A DNA stretch of 64,000 bases, taken from positions 496,001-560,000 of the forward strand of contig NZ_CP011412.1 of the NCBI RefSeq assembly GCF_001007875.1. The letters are read 5' to 3'. The notes beneath the pieces were generated by a model. It was not told the origin of the DNA and ran no database searches. It worked only from the letters and a program-made list of their open reading frames with translations. This document shows positions 47,309-56,595 of this stretch, one piece after another (within the stretch, counting starts at the first letter, position 1; every line of letters starts with the position of its first letter). This DNA is from Sedimenticola thiotaurini. GTDB lineage: Bacteria > Pseudomonadota > Gammaproteobacteria > Chromatiales > Chromatiaceae. Made by a program: the position numbers and the translations under genes.

Positions 47309-47612
47309 CGCTCAGGAATCCCAGTTAACTTTAATAATATGGCCGGGTGTATGCACGGCCCATGCTGCGCTTGCAGTGAGTACCGATCATGCCGCTCAAG
47401 CGCCTGTTCAGGCTATTGGTGCGCGGGTACCTCCTTACTGTATACAGAAGATAGTCAGCGAACGGCAATTTTGGCGTTGGAATTGCTGCGCTGGTTCTCA
47501 AATAATCGCTGCTCGGAACGACAGGCTGGCGACCGATTGAGCGGTTCTGCCGTCCGTAGGGGAGGGACTGCAGCAGGGGAGAGTATGGCCCGTTTCCTTG
47601 GCCCGTTGCAAT

Positions 47613-47642
47613 CAGCCCGTTCCGTCAGCCCGTTCCGTCAGC
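47613..47642. repeat. 13-bp tandem repeat (2.3 copies)
   Basis: CAGCCCGTTCCGT occurs twice in direct succession (47613-47625, 47626-47638), then CAGC to 47642. It is noncoding and about 150 bp upstream of the cheV promoter. It may be slippage product. Confidence 0.7.
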
Positions 47643-47790
47643 ACTCAGTGGACTGGGAGCCTGGCGGATGGGGTATGTTTTCTCCTACCCGGGCTGGTGG
47701 GCAGTGGCAGCTCGGGCTGTTCGCGTCGCGGGTATAAGCATCATAGAAACAGGGGGTTAGATAATCGGCGTGTTGTGAAATGGCTGTTGC

Positions 47791-47817
47791 TAAAGCAATC
47801 AGCCAAGCGGCCGATAG
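47791..47817 (+). promoter_or_regulatory. Sigma-28 (FliA) promoter of cheV
   Basis: TAAA (47791-47794), 15 nt, then GCCGATAG (47810-47817): seven of eight bases match the FliA -10 GCCGATAA and the spacing is exactly that of the E. coli consensus. The cheV start is 81 nt further on. Confidence 0.8.
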
Positions 47818-47898
47818 CCTAATTGCCTGGAGTTGAAACGGGATCTCCGGCAATAACAAGCCCTTACGGTTAATCTCTTTATTTATCTGGCGGTATTA

Positions 47899-48855
47899 AT
47901 GGCAAATTTCATTGATTCGGTAGACAGTCGCACTCAACTGGCGGGTACCAACCGCCTGGAAGTCCTGTTATTCAACCTCGGCCGCGACTCATTGACCGGC
48001 CGGGATGAAACCTTTGGTGTCAATGTATTCAAGGTTCGGGAGGTCATGCGCATCCCGGAGATCACCCGTGCGCCCGATATGCCGGACTCGATTGAGGGCA
48101 TGGTCAGTCTGCGCGGCAACATGATCCCCATCATCAATCTGCCGAAATTCTGTGGTATCAAGTCTGATGAGGAGCCGAACATCCTGATCGTCACCGAATA
48201 TAACAAACATGTGCAGGGGTTCCTGGTGCATTCGGTGGACAATATCGTACGGCTTGCCTGGGAGGATGTGAAAGCGCCTCCTGAGATGCTGACCCAGCAG
48301 CTGGGTGGACTGGTGACTGCTGTCACAGAGCTGCCCGATAAACGCATCCTGATGATCCTGGATGTGGAGATGGTGCTGGCCAAAACATCGCGCTTTGATG
48401 AGGCGGAAGCGCTGTTTGAAGGCATCGAAGAGCTCCATCGCGATGATATAACGGTACTCTTTGCCGATGACTCGGCGGTGGCCCGGGATCAGATTATCCG
48501 AACCCTGAAACGGGTCGGTGCCAAATATGTCGAGGCCACCAACGGCGCCGAGGCGTGGCACAAGCTCAGTGAACTGGCTGATCGGGCAGAGGCTACCGGA
48601 CACAAGACCAGTGACTATATCCAGGCGATCCTCACCGATGTGGAGATGCCGGAGATGGATGGTTATGTGCTGACCAAGCATATCAAGGAGGATCCGCGCT
48701 TGGCGGATATTCCGGTCATCATGCACTCTTCGCTCTCTGCGGATGCCAATCAGGAGTTGGGCAGGGGCGTGGGGGCGGATGCCTATGTAGCTAAATTCCA
48801 ACCCTCTGAACTGGCCGCCAAGCTGAAGGAAATCTTGCTCAGCCAATCCGAATGA
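47899..48855 (+). CDS. cheV: Chemotaxis protein CheV
   Basis: A 318-residue CheW-receiver fusion. The CheW part (15-170) has MRIPEITRAPDMPDSIEGMV and LRGNMIPIINLPKF; the receiver (190-318) has LFADDSAVARDQIIRTLKRV, phospho-acceptor Asp in AILTDVEMPEMDGY, MHSSLS and YVAKFQP. It couples chemoreceptors to CheA and its phosphorylation is thought to aid adaptation. It stands alone, not in a che operon, behind a sigma-28-type promoter, which places it in the late flagellar regulon. A TTA/ATG context at 47899 gives the start. Confidence 0.95.
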   Translation: MANFIDSVDSRTQLAGTNRLEVLLFNLGRDSLTGRDETFGVNVFKVREVMRIPEITRAPDMPDSIEGMVSLRGNMIPIINLPKFCGIKSDEEPNILIVTEYNKHVQGFLVHSVDNIVRLAWEDVKAPPEMLTQQLGGLVTAVTELPDKRILMILDVEMVLAKTSRFDEAEALFEGIEELHRDDITVLFADDSAVARDQIIRTLKRVGAKYVEATNGAEAWHKLSELADRAEATGHKTSDYIQAILTDVEMPEMDGYVLTKHIKEDPRLADIPVIMHSSLSADANQELGRGVGADAYVAKFQPSELAAKLKEILLSQSE

Positions 48856-48919
48856 CGGCCAGCGCGGGCCCCGGTAAATCGACAGATAAAGATGGCTGCA
48901 AAATGTGACAGGCGGGACG

Positions 48920-49645
48920 ATGGATTGGGTTCCTGATCATCTGCGTCTGTTCATCGTGGTCGGTGGACTCCTGCTGCTCCTGCTGCTGGTAGGCAGTCTG
49001 GTACAGAAGTATGAGGAGTACACGGCTGCCAAGCGCCTGGCAGTGCAACGCCTGATGCTGGGGATTCAACGCATCGAGGATGCGTTGGAGAAGAGTCGCA
49101 CCGGGGGGCTGCCAGCCGGCGTGGGCAAGTTGTTGCGCAATGAACTGTTGGCCCGGTACATCACGGTTCGCCAGGTCTATCCCCAGCAGCCAAACATCCA
49201 TCAGATGATCGTACAGGCTGAGGAACGGGCCCGGCTGGAGCCGGAGGGTGCCACCTCAGTAAACTCGAACGCCTTCACCTCCGCTGAATCCCTCAATCGT
49301 TACATTAAAGGGCTGAATGAAATCTACGGGCTACTGGAAGGCCGCCGGTTAGGAACCCGCTTAGTCGCCGCCGATCGAAACGCCATGCAATTGAAACTGG
49401 TGGAGTTTCAGCTCATGGCAGCCAGCAGCTACTACACCCGGGAGGTAACAGCCTATGCCCAGTCAAATGACTGGCCGAACGCAATCCGGGCGGCCCGTGC
49501 ACTGGACTCGTTCATGATGACCCGACCCAGAAGCAGCCCCACGGCGGTTCGTTTGAGAAACGAATCCAGGGAGCTGTTACAGGCGGTGAGTGAACTGCGT
49601 ATGCCGGGGGGACAGACTGCCAGTGACAATCAGCAGGATGCCTGA
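48920..49645 (+). CDS. Single-pass membrane protein of unknown function
   Basis: I do not recognise this 241-residue protein. One transmembrane helix (about residues 9-27, LFIVVGGLLLLLLLVGSLVQ) is followed by a soluble helical domain: EEYTAAKRLAVQRLMLGIQR, VGKLLRNELLARYITVRQVY, SAESLNRYIKGLNEIYGLLE. The tail is polar. AGGCGGGA lies 3 nt before the ATG at 48920. It is 64 nt after cheV on the same strand and could share its transcript, so a link to chemotaxis or motility is possible. Confidence 0.75.
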   Translation: MDWVPDHLRLFIVVGGLLLLLLLVGSLVQKYEEYTAAKRLAVQRLMLGIQRIEDALEKSRTGGLPAGVGKLLRNELLARYITVRQVYPQQPNIHQMIVQAEERARLEPEGATSVNSNAFTSAESLNRYIKGLNEIYGLLEGRRLGTRLVAADRNAMQLKLVEFQLMAASSYYTREVTAYAQSNDWPNAIRAARALDSFMMTRPRSSPTAVRLRNESRELLQAVSELRMPGGQTASDNQQDA

Positions 49646-49807
49646 TCCCAATCTCCTGTCAGGTTGATCTTCCACGCTCAAACCCGGTTTCTTCGCTGCC
49701 GGCGGTAAGCCGACCATGTATAATCTCCGCACTCTCCCGGAAGCCTGGTGGCCCGATCCCCACCACTGTCGGGATAAATCAATGCCCAGTAGATGCGGAT
49801 AACAAAC

Positions 49808-51205
49808 ATGGAAAATCGTGATATTAAATCCCTGCTTTCCAGTGACAGTGCCATTGGTAACCAAGTGACCGTTCGTGGCTGGGTGCGTTCCCGGCGGGAC
49901 TCCAAGGCCGGTATCTCTTTCATTCATCTCTACGACGGCTCCTGCTTTGACCCGATCCAGGCGGTGGTCCCCGACACGCTGTCCAATTACCAGCAGGATG
50001 TACTTAAAATCACTACCGGCTGTGCGGTTGAGATTAGCGGCGTGTTGAGCGAGTCGGCCGGTAAGGGGCAGTCCTGTGAGATCCAGGCCAGCGCGGTTAC
50101 CGTTATGGGCTGGGTGGATGATCCCGATACCTACCCCATTGCCAAGAAACGTCATACCTTCGAGTACCTGCGTCAGGTGGCCCATCTGCGACCCCGCACC
50201 AACGCATTTGGCGCCATCTCCCGGGTTCGTACCACGCTCTCCAGTGCTATCCATCGCTATTTCCATGAGCGGGGCTATCATTGGGTCAACACGCCGATCA
50301 TCACCGCCAGTGATTGTGAAGGGGCAGGGGAGATGTTCCGGGTCAGTACCCTGGATCTGGCTAACTTGCCACGAGCCACGGACGGGTCGGTCGATTTCGA
50401 GGAGGATTTTTTCGGCCGCGAGGCGTTCCTGACCGTCTCCGGTCAGCTGAACGCGGAGGCCTATGCCCTGGCACTGAGCAAGGTGTACACCTTTGGTCCC
50501 ACCTTCCGTGCTGAGAACTCCAATACCAGCCGCCATCTGGCGGAGTTCTGGATGGTTGAGCCGGAGGTGGCCTTCGCCGATCTGAATGATAACGCGGCGC
50601 TGGCGGAGGATTTCCTTAAATACATCTTCAGGGCTGTACTGGAAGAGCGGCCGGATGATATGGCCTTCTTTGCCCAACGGGTCGACAAGGGGGCCATTGA
50701 GCGACTGGAGTCGGTGGTGCAGAGCGATTTTGAATATATGGATTACGCGGATGCGATCGACATTCTGCGCAACAGTGGTGAATCATTTGTGTTCCCGGTT
50801 GAGTGGGGGCTGGATCTGCAGTCGGAACATGAACAGTACCTGGCGGAGAAACATGTGGGGCGACCGGTAATCCTGATGAACTATCCCGCCTCTATCAAGG
50901 CGTTCTACATGCGTATGAATGATGATGGGGAAACCGTTGCCGCCATGGATGTACTGGCGCCGGGTATTGGCGAGATCATCGGTGGCAGCCAGCGCGAGGA
51001 GCGCCTGGATGTGCTGGACCGACGCATTGCTGAGTTGGGTATCCAGGGCGATATGGGCTGGTACCGGGATCTGCGGCGCTACGGCACCGTACCCCATTCA
51101 GGATTCGGTATGGGCTTCGAGCGGGTGGTGAACTATGTAACCGGTATGGAGAATATCCGTGATGCCATCCCGTTCCCCCGGACCCCCAAGCATGCCCCGT
51201 TTTAG
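49808..51205 (+). CDS. asnS: Asparagine-tRNA ligase
   Basis: A 465-residue class IIb synthetase, matching E. coli AsnS (466). Seen are the OB-fold anticodon domain ([20 protein letters not shown]), motif 1 region, motif 2 [16 protein letters not shown] and motif 3 [20 protein letters not shown]. The PRTPKHAPF ending is typical. ATG at 49808 gives the family length; an ATG five codons earlier is possible. It charges tRNA-Asn directly, so this organism need not rely on transamidation for Asn-tRNA. Confidence 0.97.
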   Translation: MENRDIKSLLSSDSAIGNQVTVRGWVRSRRDSKAGISFIHLYDGSCFDPIQAVVPDTLSNYQQDVLKITTGCAVEISGVLSESAGKGQSCEIQASAVTVMGWVDDPDTYPIAKKRHTFEYLRQVAHLRPRTNAFGAISRVRTTLSSAIHRYFHERGYHWVNTPIITASDCEGAGEMFRVSTLDLANLPRATDGSVDFEEDFFGREAFLTVSGQLNAEAYALALSKVYTFGPTFRAENSNTSRHLAEFWMVEPEVAFADLNDNAALAEDFLKYIFRAVLEERPDDMAFFAQRVDKGAIERLESVVQSDFEYMDYADAIDILRNSGESFVFPVEWGLDLQSEHEQYLAEKHVGRPVILMNYPASIKAFYMRMNDDGETVAAMDVLAPGIGEIIGGSQREERLDVLDRRIAELGIQGDMGWYRDLRRYGTVPHSGFGMGFERVVNYVTGMENIRDAIPFPRTPKHAPF

Positions 51206-51266
51206 TGGAGCCTGTTGGCCGGTCGGAACGGCGCCGTAGTATAAAAACCGCTTTGACCAGAGAGGG

Positions 51267-51632
51267 TTACGGGCGGGTTTTACGATCCTCCGACCTGTTC
51301 TGCTCAGCAAACTCGTTGATCCACTGCTGCATGAAGATCAGCACCACCGTGTGCAGCACCGCCAGAATCAGGCCGATACTGGCGGCCACTGCCAGCAGGG
51401 GTAAGGGCAGCAGACCGGCGAACAGCAAAGAGGCGATAAAGCAGCCCACCACCAGCTGACCGGAGCGAAATATATAACGTCGCATGAAGGGCTGGATCTG
51501 CAGCAGGTTATTGCGACGTATGCGCGCTTTTTCGTGCCGGGTTGCCTGTGGACCGGCTACCTGACGGGGTAACGCGAGGGGTGAATAGTACCTGGCGATC
51601 AGCTTTATCAATGAGACTCCGTTCTGCTGCAC
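51267..51632 (-). CDS. Small membrane protein, function unknown
   Basis: I do not recognise this 121-residue protein. Two adjacent hydrophobic helices (about 56-75, GQLVVGCFIASLLFAGLLPL, and 76-100, PLLAVAASIGLILAVLHTVV) are preceded by a basic N-terminus. The start may be GTG at 51632 or, with GGAG 5 nt before it, TTG at 51611 (114 residues). It converges with asnS. Confidence 0.6.
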   Translation of the reverse strand: MQQNGVSLIKLIARYYSPLALPRQVAGPQATRHEKARIRRNNLLQIQPFMRRYIFRSGQLVVGCFIASLLFAGLLPLPLLAVAASIGLILAVLHTVVLIFMQQWINEFAEQNRSEDRKTRP

Positions 51633-51776
51633 AATCAGACCCCGGTTGATGAGGGTTTAATCAGACTTAACTATAGTCGCGATTGATCCCGGGCAGAAGT
51701 GGCTGGATCAATTGAGCAGGGGACAGCTCTTCGGCCGACAGGGTGTCGCCGGCCGAAGAGCCCTTTCGAGCCCTAT

Positions 51777-52073
51777 TCAGCCACAGCACTTGCCGCTTGT
51801 GCTGCTATCTCCACTGCAACAACCGGCTTCTGGGGCGGCACCTGTCAACCAGCTCGCAATGGCCTCTTTTGACGGGATGCCGCCGGCGTGGACCACCTGC
51901 CCATCCAACACCACACCGGGTGTGCTCATCACGCCATACTGCATGATCTCGCTCAGCTCCTCCACCTTCTCCAGGGCGACTTCCACCCCGGCACTCTGGG
52001 CTGCCTCTTCGATCAGCCGGAGGGTGGTTTTGCAGTTGGCACAGCCGGTGCCGAGTACCTTGATATTCTTCAT
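51777..52073 (-). CDS. Thioredoxin-family redox-active disulfide protein with Cys-rich tail
   Basis: A 98-residue thioredoxin-like protein of the small, MTH895-type family with active-site-like GTGCANCKTT at residues 8-17 and the cis-Pro region STPGVVLDGQVVHAGG. The C-terminus adds a cysteine-rich tail, GCCSGDSSTSGKCCG, which could bind a soft metal. AGGAG lies 8 nt before ATG at 52073. It lies 50 nt after the permease gene and probably forms one operon with it and the upstream sigma factor gene. Confidence 0.83.
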   Translation of the reverse strand: MKNIKVLGTGCANCKTTLRLIEEAAQSAGVEVALEKVEELSEIMQYGVMSTPGVVLDGQVVHAGGIPSKEAIASWLTGAAPEAGCCSGDSSTSGKCCG

Positions 52074-52123
52074 TGCGGTTCTCCTAACGGAAAGATTAAA
52101 CGAAAGCGAAGTAGTGATCCGTA

Positions 52124-53185
52124 TCAGATCAATATGTTGAACAGGTAGCCGACCACCAGGATGCCGCTGGCGACGACACCGACAAAGGTGGCGATCAGTG
52201 GCAGCTTGAGCACTTTGCGCAGAATCAGCACCTCCGGCAGTGACAGGGCGATCACCGCCATCATAAAGGCCAGGGTGGTGCCGAGGGCGGCGCCCTTGCC
52301 GATCAGCGCTTCCACCACCGGGATGATACCGGCCGCATTCGTGTACATGGGTACGCCCATAACCACGGCAGCAGGCACCGACCACCAGGCCTCCTTACCC
52401 ATGAACGAGGCCATGAAGTCCTCGGGTACATAACCATGGATGGCGGCGCCGACCCCGATACCGATCAGGATGTAGGGCCAGACTTTACCCACAATCTCTT
52501 TCACATGCTGCCAACCGGCCTGGAAGCGGGCTTCCCAGCTTAAACCGGCGCTGTTGACCGGCATATTGTTGCCAGCCTGTATATCCCGTACCCAATCCTG
52601 CAGGTGTTTCTCCATGCCGAGCCGGCCGATCACTAAACCGGCAAAAATCGCCACTGTCAGTCCCAGGCCAAGATAGAGCGCCGCTACCTGCCAGCCAAAC
52701 AGGCCGAGCAGCAGTGCCAGGGCGATCTCATTGACCATGGGTGCGGCGATCAGAAATGAGAAGGTGATTCCCAGTGGTACACCGGCGGAGAGGAAGCCGA
52801 TAAACAGTGGGACCGCCGAGCAGGAGCAGAACGGGGTGACGATCCCGAGCAGTGCCGCCAGGGTGTTGCCCAATCCGAGACGTCTGCCCGCCAGCAGGGC
52901 GCGGGTGCGTTCCGGGGCGAAATAGGTCTGGACAATACCCATCAGGAAGACGATACCGATCAGCAGCAGCAGCACCTTGGGCGTGTCATAGAAGAAGAAA
53001 TGGACGGCCTCGCCCAGGTGAGTGGTACGATCCAGGCCAACCAGGGAGAGGATCAGATCGGCGAAATCGGTCAGATGAAAATAGATCAGAAACCAGACCG
53101 GCACGGCAACGGCCAGGCCGATCAGCCAGGAGAGGGTTTTCGATGCGGGACGCGCCTGGATCGATTCCCGGGTAGTGTCGTTCAC
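52124..53185 (-). CDS. Permease of the DUF318/SO_0444 type
   Basis: A 353-residue membrane protein with about eight or nine helices. The signature FCSCSAVPLFIGFLSAGVPL and its repeat-half VPAAVVMGVPMYTNAAGIIP mark the UPF0718/DUF318 permease family (including SO_0444-type Cu/Zn efflux permeases and ArsP-type exporters). The start is GTG at 53185 (NDTTRESIQARP). The neighbouring Cys-rich thioredoxin and ECF sigma factor fit an induced metal-efflux unit, but the metal is inferred from family annotations only. Confidence 0.84.
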   Translation of the reverse strand: MNDTTRESIQARPASKTLSWLIGLAVAVPVWFLIYFHLTDFADLILSLVGLDRTTHLGEAVHFFFYDTPKVLLLLIGIVFLMGIVQTYFAPERTRALLAGRRLGLGNTLAALLGIVTPFCSCSAVPLFIGFLSAGVPLGITFSFLIAAPMVNEIALALLLGLFGWQVAALYLGLGLTVAIFAGLVIGRLGMEKHLQDWVRDIQAGNNMPVNSAGLSWEARFQAGWQHVKEIVGKVWPYILIGIGVGAAIHGYVPEDFMASFMGKEAWWSVPAAVVMGVPMYTNAAGIIPVVEALIGKGAALGTTLAFMMAVIALSLPEVLILRKVLKLPLIATFVGVVASGILVVGYLFNILI

Positions 53186-53277
53186 GATGGTGTCTCCAAA
53201 TAGTCGTTATAGCTAAGAATTATCTAATCAGTAGACGAACCACAAGGCAGAAGGATGCAGTTTTTTTTCATTCCGTT

Positions 53278-53289
53278 CCGGTCGACCGG
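53278..53289. promoter_or_regulatory. Palindrome between sigma factor and permease genes
   Basis: CCGGTCGACCGG is a perfect 12-bp palindrome, 18 bp past the sigma gene's end and about 90 bp before the permease start. No T run follows on the coding strand, so a protein-binding site is likelier than a terminator. Confidence 0.35.
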
Positions 53290-53307
53290 TGGTGAGGCTG
53301 TCGGGGT

Positions 53308-53856
53308 CTAGGGGTTGGAGGTGGGATCCGGCGGCCGGGGAGTGAAGCAGCAGACGCTGCCATTCTCGTCATAACGCACCTGACAGGCTTTCTTCAGGTG
53401 GGACTTGAGGCGTTGTCGGGCCCGCTGGATGCGGGATTTGGCACCGGCTGTGGTGAGGCCCTTCATGCGGGCGTACTCCACCTGGCTGATGCCCTCGATA
53501 TCACACAGGGTGATCACCTCGCTGTCCGACGGTGATAACTCCCGGAGGGCACGGGGCAGACACTGGCTCAGGTCATCCACTATGGGTGTCTCATGGGCCG
53601 CTGCATGGGGATGCTCATCGTCGATTGCCTCATGGGTCTTGTGACTGCGGTGATAGTCGATGAGACGATTTCTTGCCACCCGGAACAGCCAGGCGCGGCT
53701 GTTCTCCAGAGTGCAGAAGTGACTGCCGGCCGCCAATGCCTTGAGGAAGGTGTCCTGCAACAGATCCTCCGCCACGGTTGTATCCTGCAGCCGGTTGTTC
53801 AGATAGCGTCGCAGTTCAGCTTCGTGGTTGGCCCAGGCGGTCAGAACACAGTTCAT
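53308..53856 (-). CDS. ECF-type RNA polymerase sigma factor (SigZ-like)
   Basis: A 182-residue sigma-70 family protein with region 2 (DLLQDTFLKALA, RAWLFRVARNRLIDYHR) and region 4 (LSPSDSEVITLCDIEGISQV, TTAGAKSRIQRARQRLKSHL). The C-terminal tail CQVRYDENGSVCCFTPR is typical of SigZ-like ECFs. No anti-sigma gene is adjacent, which is usual for this group; the tail cysteines may act in control. It should drive the permease-thioredoxin genes that follow. Confidence 0.88.
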   Translation of the reverse strand: MNCVLTAWANHEAELRRYLNNRLQDTTVAEDLLQDTFLKALAAGSHFCTLENSRAWLFRVARNRLIDYHRSHKTHEAIDDEHPHAAAHETPIVDDLSQCLPRALRELSPSDSEVITLCDIEGISQVEYARMKGLTTAGAKSRIQRARQRLKSHLKKACQVRYDENGSVCCFTPRPPDPTSNP

Positions 53857-53892
53857 GGGATTGGGTGTCTCTCCGGTATCAATCGACGAAAA

Positions 53893-53920
53893 TCGGGCGC
53901 CCGGTTTCCCGGGCGCTTCT
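53893..53920 (-). terminator. Terminator after the LysM/FecR gene
   Basis: On the minus strand GCGCCCGG (53916-53909) pairs with CCGGGCGC (53904-53897) around GAAA, and CCGATTTTC follows. The stem is GC-rich and the tail short but adequate. It separates the FecR gene from the sigma factor gene. Confidence 0.6.
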
Positions 53921-53990
53921 GATAGATCAGCAGGTTACAGCCTGTGCCGGCGCTCGAGCTGTCGGGGTGATACTGCTGGACGGATTACAT

Positions 53991-55640
53991 TCAGAGCAGC
54001 AGGATGCCCAGCAGTCCGGTCAACACCGGATATATCCAGCTGTTGTCCGGGGTCGGGTCGATGCGCTGGGTCGCTCCCCAGGGGCCTTCGAAACCATCCG
54101 GCTCCACGTAACGGACCCTGAAATAACGTACCTGGCCAGATACCGGTTGCAGGGTCAGCCGGGGTTCATCAGGCGACGCTTCCAGCAGCAGTTCGGTAAA
54201 TTCCGGGTCGGCCGCCAGCTGTACCTGGTAACGCTGCCCCCCGATACCGGGCCGCCAACTGGTGGTAATGCCCGATTCGGTCACCGTCATACTGGCTTCC
54301 GGTTTGGCCGGGATCGGTTTGATCTGCCAATGTCTGCTGTCACTGACCGGCCCCTGCTCACCAGAAGCGTCGAATGAGTAGAGCCGCCAGTAGTAATCCC
54401 CCGGCGCTGTCAATTCCCCGGTTCCAAACTGGGTGGTGGTGAGATTCGACTGGTCGACCAGCAGATTCTCGAATGCCGCGTCCGTGGCAATCTGCAGCCG
54501 ATAGCCGACCGCATCGGAAGAGGCGCTCCACTTCAGCTCAGGCTGCTGACCACGAAACAGTTGCGCATCATTGGGGGATAGGGGGATGGGCGGTTGGGGC
54601 CGGGCATCCAGGGTGAACGGCTGGACCTGGTGAAGTCCCTCCAGTTCCAGGTCATCAATACCCCGCACCCGGAAATAGTAATCGCCGTCGGGCAGGTCCG
54701 GCAGGGGCACCCGTGTGCTGCTCACCTGTTGCTGCCAGAGCGGTGACAGGAAGTCGGCTGTCCGGGAGATCTCCGCCCGGTAACCCTGGGCATTCTCCAA
54801 TGGCTGCCAGGTGACCGGCCAGTTCAGCTGTTCAATCTTCTCCGGCAGCGGCTCGATGCTGGGTGGTGGCAGCAGTTTACGCGGTGGCAGGGGCGGCTTG
54901 CCCGCTTCTACCCGGGTTCCGTAGCTGGCCGGCAGCAGGCGGGTCTGCTGATCGCCCGAGACCGCCACCTGGCCCTTCAGCACCTCGAAGGTGGAGGCCT
55001 GAAGCTGGGGGCGATTGGAGAGCCGGTACTCGGTGCCACGCACCGCGCTGATGGCGGAGGGAGTGTGGATCTCGAAGCGGCTGCCGGGGCCACTGGCCGG
55101 AGTGATACGGGTATCACTACGCCCCTTGATCAGGTGCAGACGGGTATCCACCATGCCGGTCTCTCCATAGGCCGACAGGTGGTCGAAACGGATGCTGCTC
55201 TGGGCGTGCAGGGTGATCAGGGACTGATCGGCAAAGCGCACAGTGACGTTACTCTCCGGCCCGGTCTCCAACTGGTCCCCCAGGGAGATACGGCTGCCGG
55301 GAGCGAGCTCAGTGTCACGGGTACCATCGGGTCTGAGCAGTGCGGCAGTGCCGCGAAGGGTGACAATCTCGGCGTGGGCGGCGTTGACCCTGATCCACTT
55401 CATCGGGACCTTGACCCGGGAGCCCGGCCGCATCCGTCGGGGGTTTTCAATACGGTTGATCTGCTGAAGCTGTTTCCAGTAACCCACTTTGTGCAGGTAC
55501 TTCTGACAGAAGTTCCACAGGTTGTCGCCGGGTACCACGGTGTAAACCCAATCCTCAGCGTGGGCGTTTACCCCGGCAATCATCAGGCCAATGCCAATGA
55601 GGCCGGTCCACCAACGACGACGTATTCCTGTAAACTGCAT
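53991..55640 (-). CDS. LysM/FecR-domain envelope protein
   Basis: A 549-residue exported protein: signal peptide 1-28 (GLIGIGLMIAGVNAHA), LysM domain 32-80 (YTVVPGDNLWNFCQKYLHKV, GSRVKVP), FecR domain about 85-235 (GDQLETGPESNVTVRFADQS; RFEIHTPSAISAVRGTEYRL), then fibronectin-like repeats (for example QLNWPVTWQPLENAQGYRAE; ELKWSASSDAVGYRLQIATD). The C-terminus ends in a short hydrophobic segment (SWIYPVLTGLLGILLL). LysM suggests peptidoglycan binding. Such proteins often accompany CHASE2 cyclases; none is here. Confidence 0.86.
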   Translation of the reverse strand: MQFTGIRRRWWTGLIGIGLMIAGVNAHAEDWVYTVVPGDNLWNFCQKYLHKVGYWKQLQQINRIENPRRMRPGSRVKVPMKWIRVNAAHAEIVTLRGTAALLRPDGTRDTELAPGSRISLGDQLETGPESNVTVRFADQSLITLHAQSSIRFDHLSAYGETGMVDTRLHLIKGRSDTRITPASGPGSRFEIHTPSAISAVRGTEYRLSNRPQLQASTFEVLKGQVAVSGDQQTRLLPASYGTRVEAGKPPLPPRKLLPPPSIEPLPEKIEQLNWPVTWQPLENAQGYRAEISRTADFLSPLWQQQVSSTRVPLPDLPDGDYYFRVRGIDDLELEGLHQVQPFTLDARPQPPIPLSPNDAQLFRGQQPELKWSASSDAVGYRLQIATDAAFENLLVDQSNLTTTQFGTGELTAPGDYYWRLYSFDASGEQGPVSDSRHWQIKPIPAKPEASMTVTESGITTSWRPGIGGQRYQVQLAADPEFTELLLEASPDEPRLTLQPVSGQVRYFRVRYVEPDGFEGPWGATQRIDPTPDNSWIYPVLTGLLGILLL

Positions 55641-55792
55641 ACATCTCCCCTTCTTAGCCGATTCATCAACAGCTTTTCAGCTGCCATCAAAAGCTGATTT
55701 TACCTTTAGTTTAGTGAAGTTCCCACCAGCAGCGGGTTAATTGGGCCAGTTGCCGGACCATTGTGCTGGCTCAATCCACCTGCCTGCCGGCA

Positions 55793-56554
55793 TCAACTGG
55801 CCACGTTGATCGGTACAAACTCCGCCTGATCGGGTGCGCCGTCCGCATAGAGCCAGACGGGATCATCCTGTCCTGGTGAGCGGGGCAGGGCAATCAGGGA
55901 ACTGGAGACGGTGGCGAAACCGCCCGGCAGGTCCATATTCATGGCGGCATGGGGAGTGGCCGGATCACCCGCCGATCGGGCGGACAACAGCGCTCTCCAC
56001 GCCTGCCAGGACTGCTGTTCCGGACGGGGTGGTGTGGCCGAGCGGAACCGGGGCAGCCAGTGGCGAATGCGCGGGTGGCTGACATCATCCAGCTCCCGGG
56101 AGGTGAGCATATGCAACCCCGGTTCAATCTCAAAGCACTCCAGCCGGGAATTCTCCCCGTGATCCTGGCTACGCAGCCAGAAGCCCTGTGTCCGGTCCCC
56201 GATAAACAGGTTAAATGCCCGGTACGCATCGGCTGCCAGGGCGCCCATGGCCCGTTGTGCCGCCTCCGCACTGGTGTGTTGCAGTGCCTGCAACACCAGA
56301 TCACCACGACTCTTTTTTCCCGCCAGCGGACCCAGGGTCCCTTCCCGGTTCATGATACTGGCCACCACGCCGTATTGGTTCATTCCCAGCCAGGTGCCGC
56401 CGCCCAGTTGATCCAGCCCGGCTGTCACCGCCGGCTGGGCCGGCCAGTGCTGTGCGGGTGGCATGGCCGGGCGGTCACGCATCTCGTCCCGGTTGCCCGC
56501 CATAATCAGGGGCCAGCGGGTGTCGGGTTGAAACAGAATCACCAGGGTACACAT
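55793..56554 (-). CDS. NRDE/TANGO2 family protein
   Basis: A 253-residue member of the TANGO2 (Ser/Thr-rich, DUF833) family, recognised by the N-terminal MCTLVILFQPDTRWPLIMAG followed by NRDE and LDQLGGGTWLGMNQYGVVAS. The conserved Cys2 suggests an Ntn-hydrolase-like fold. Bacterial function is unknown; the eukaryotic TANGO2 has been linked to lipid/CoA and heme handling. It is divergent from the DnaJ-related gene. Confidence 0.86.
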   Translation of the reverse strand: MCTLVILFQPDTRWPLIMAGNRDEMRDRPAMPPAQHWPAQPAVTAGLDQLGGGTWLGMNQYGVVASIMNREGTLGPLAGKKSRGDLVLQALQHTSAEAAQRAMGALAADAYRAFNLFIGDRTQGFWLRSQDHGENSRLECFEIEPGLHMLTSRELDDVSHPRIRHWLPRFRSATPPRPEQQSWQAWRALLSARSAGDPATPHAAMNMDLPGGFATVSSSLIALPRSPGQDDPVWLYADGAPDQAEFVPINVAS

Positions 56555-56595
56555 GGATTCAGGTTCCGCTGCAGGTAGGGATCTGGTCTGAAAGT

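Larger units (their letters stand above)
47309..47898. other. 590-bp intergenic region upstream of cheV
   Basis: No convincing gene. It contains a short tandem repeat, CAGCCCGTTCCGT at 47613-47625 and again at 47626-47638 followed by a partial third copy, and a sigma-28 promoter at 47791-47817. The promoter of the 598-residue protein gene should also be here. Confidence 0.5.

Noticed and set aside
47339-47822. Open frames upstream of cheV
   Set aside because: They overlap a sigma-28 promoter and a tandem repeat, and lack ribosome sites and recognisable domains.
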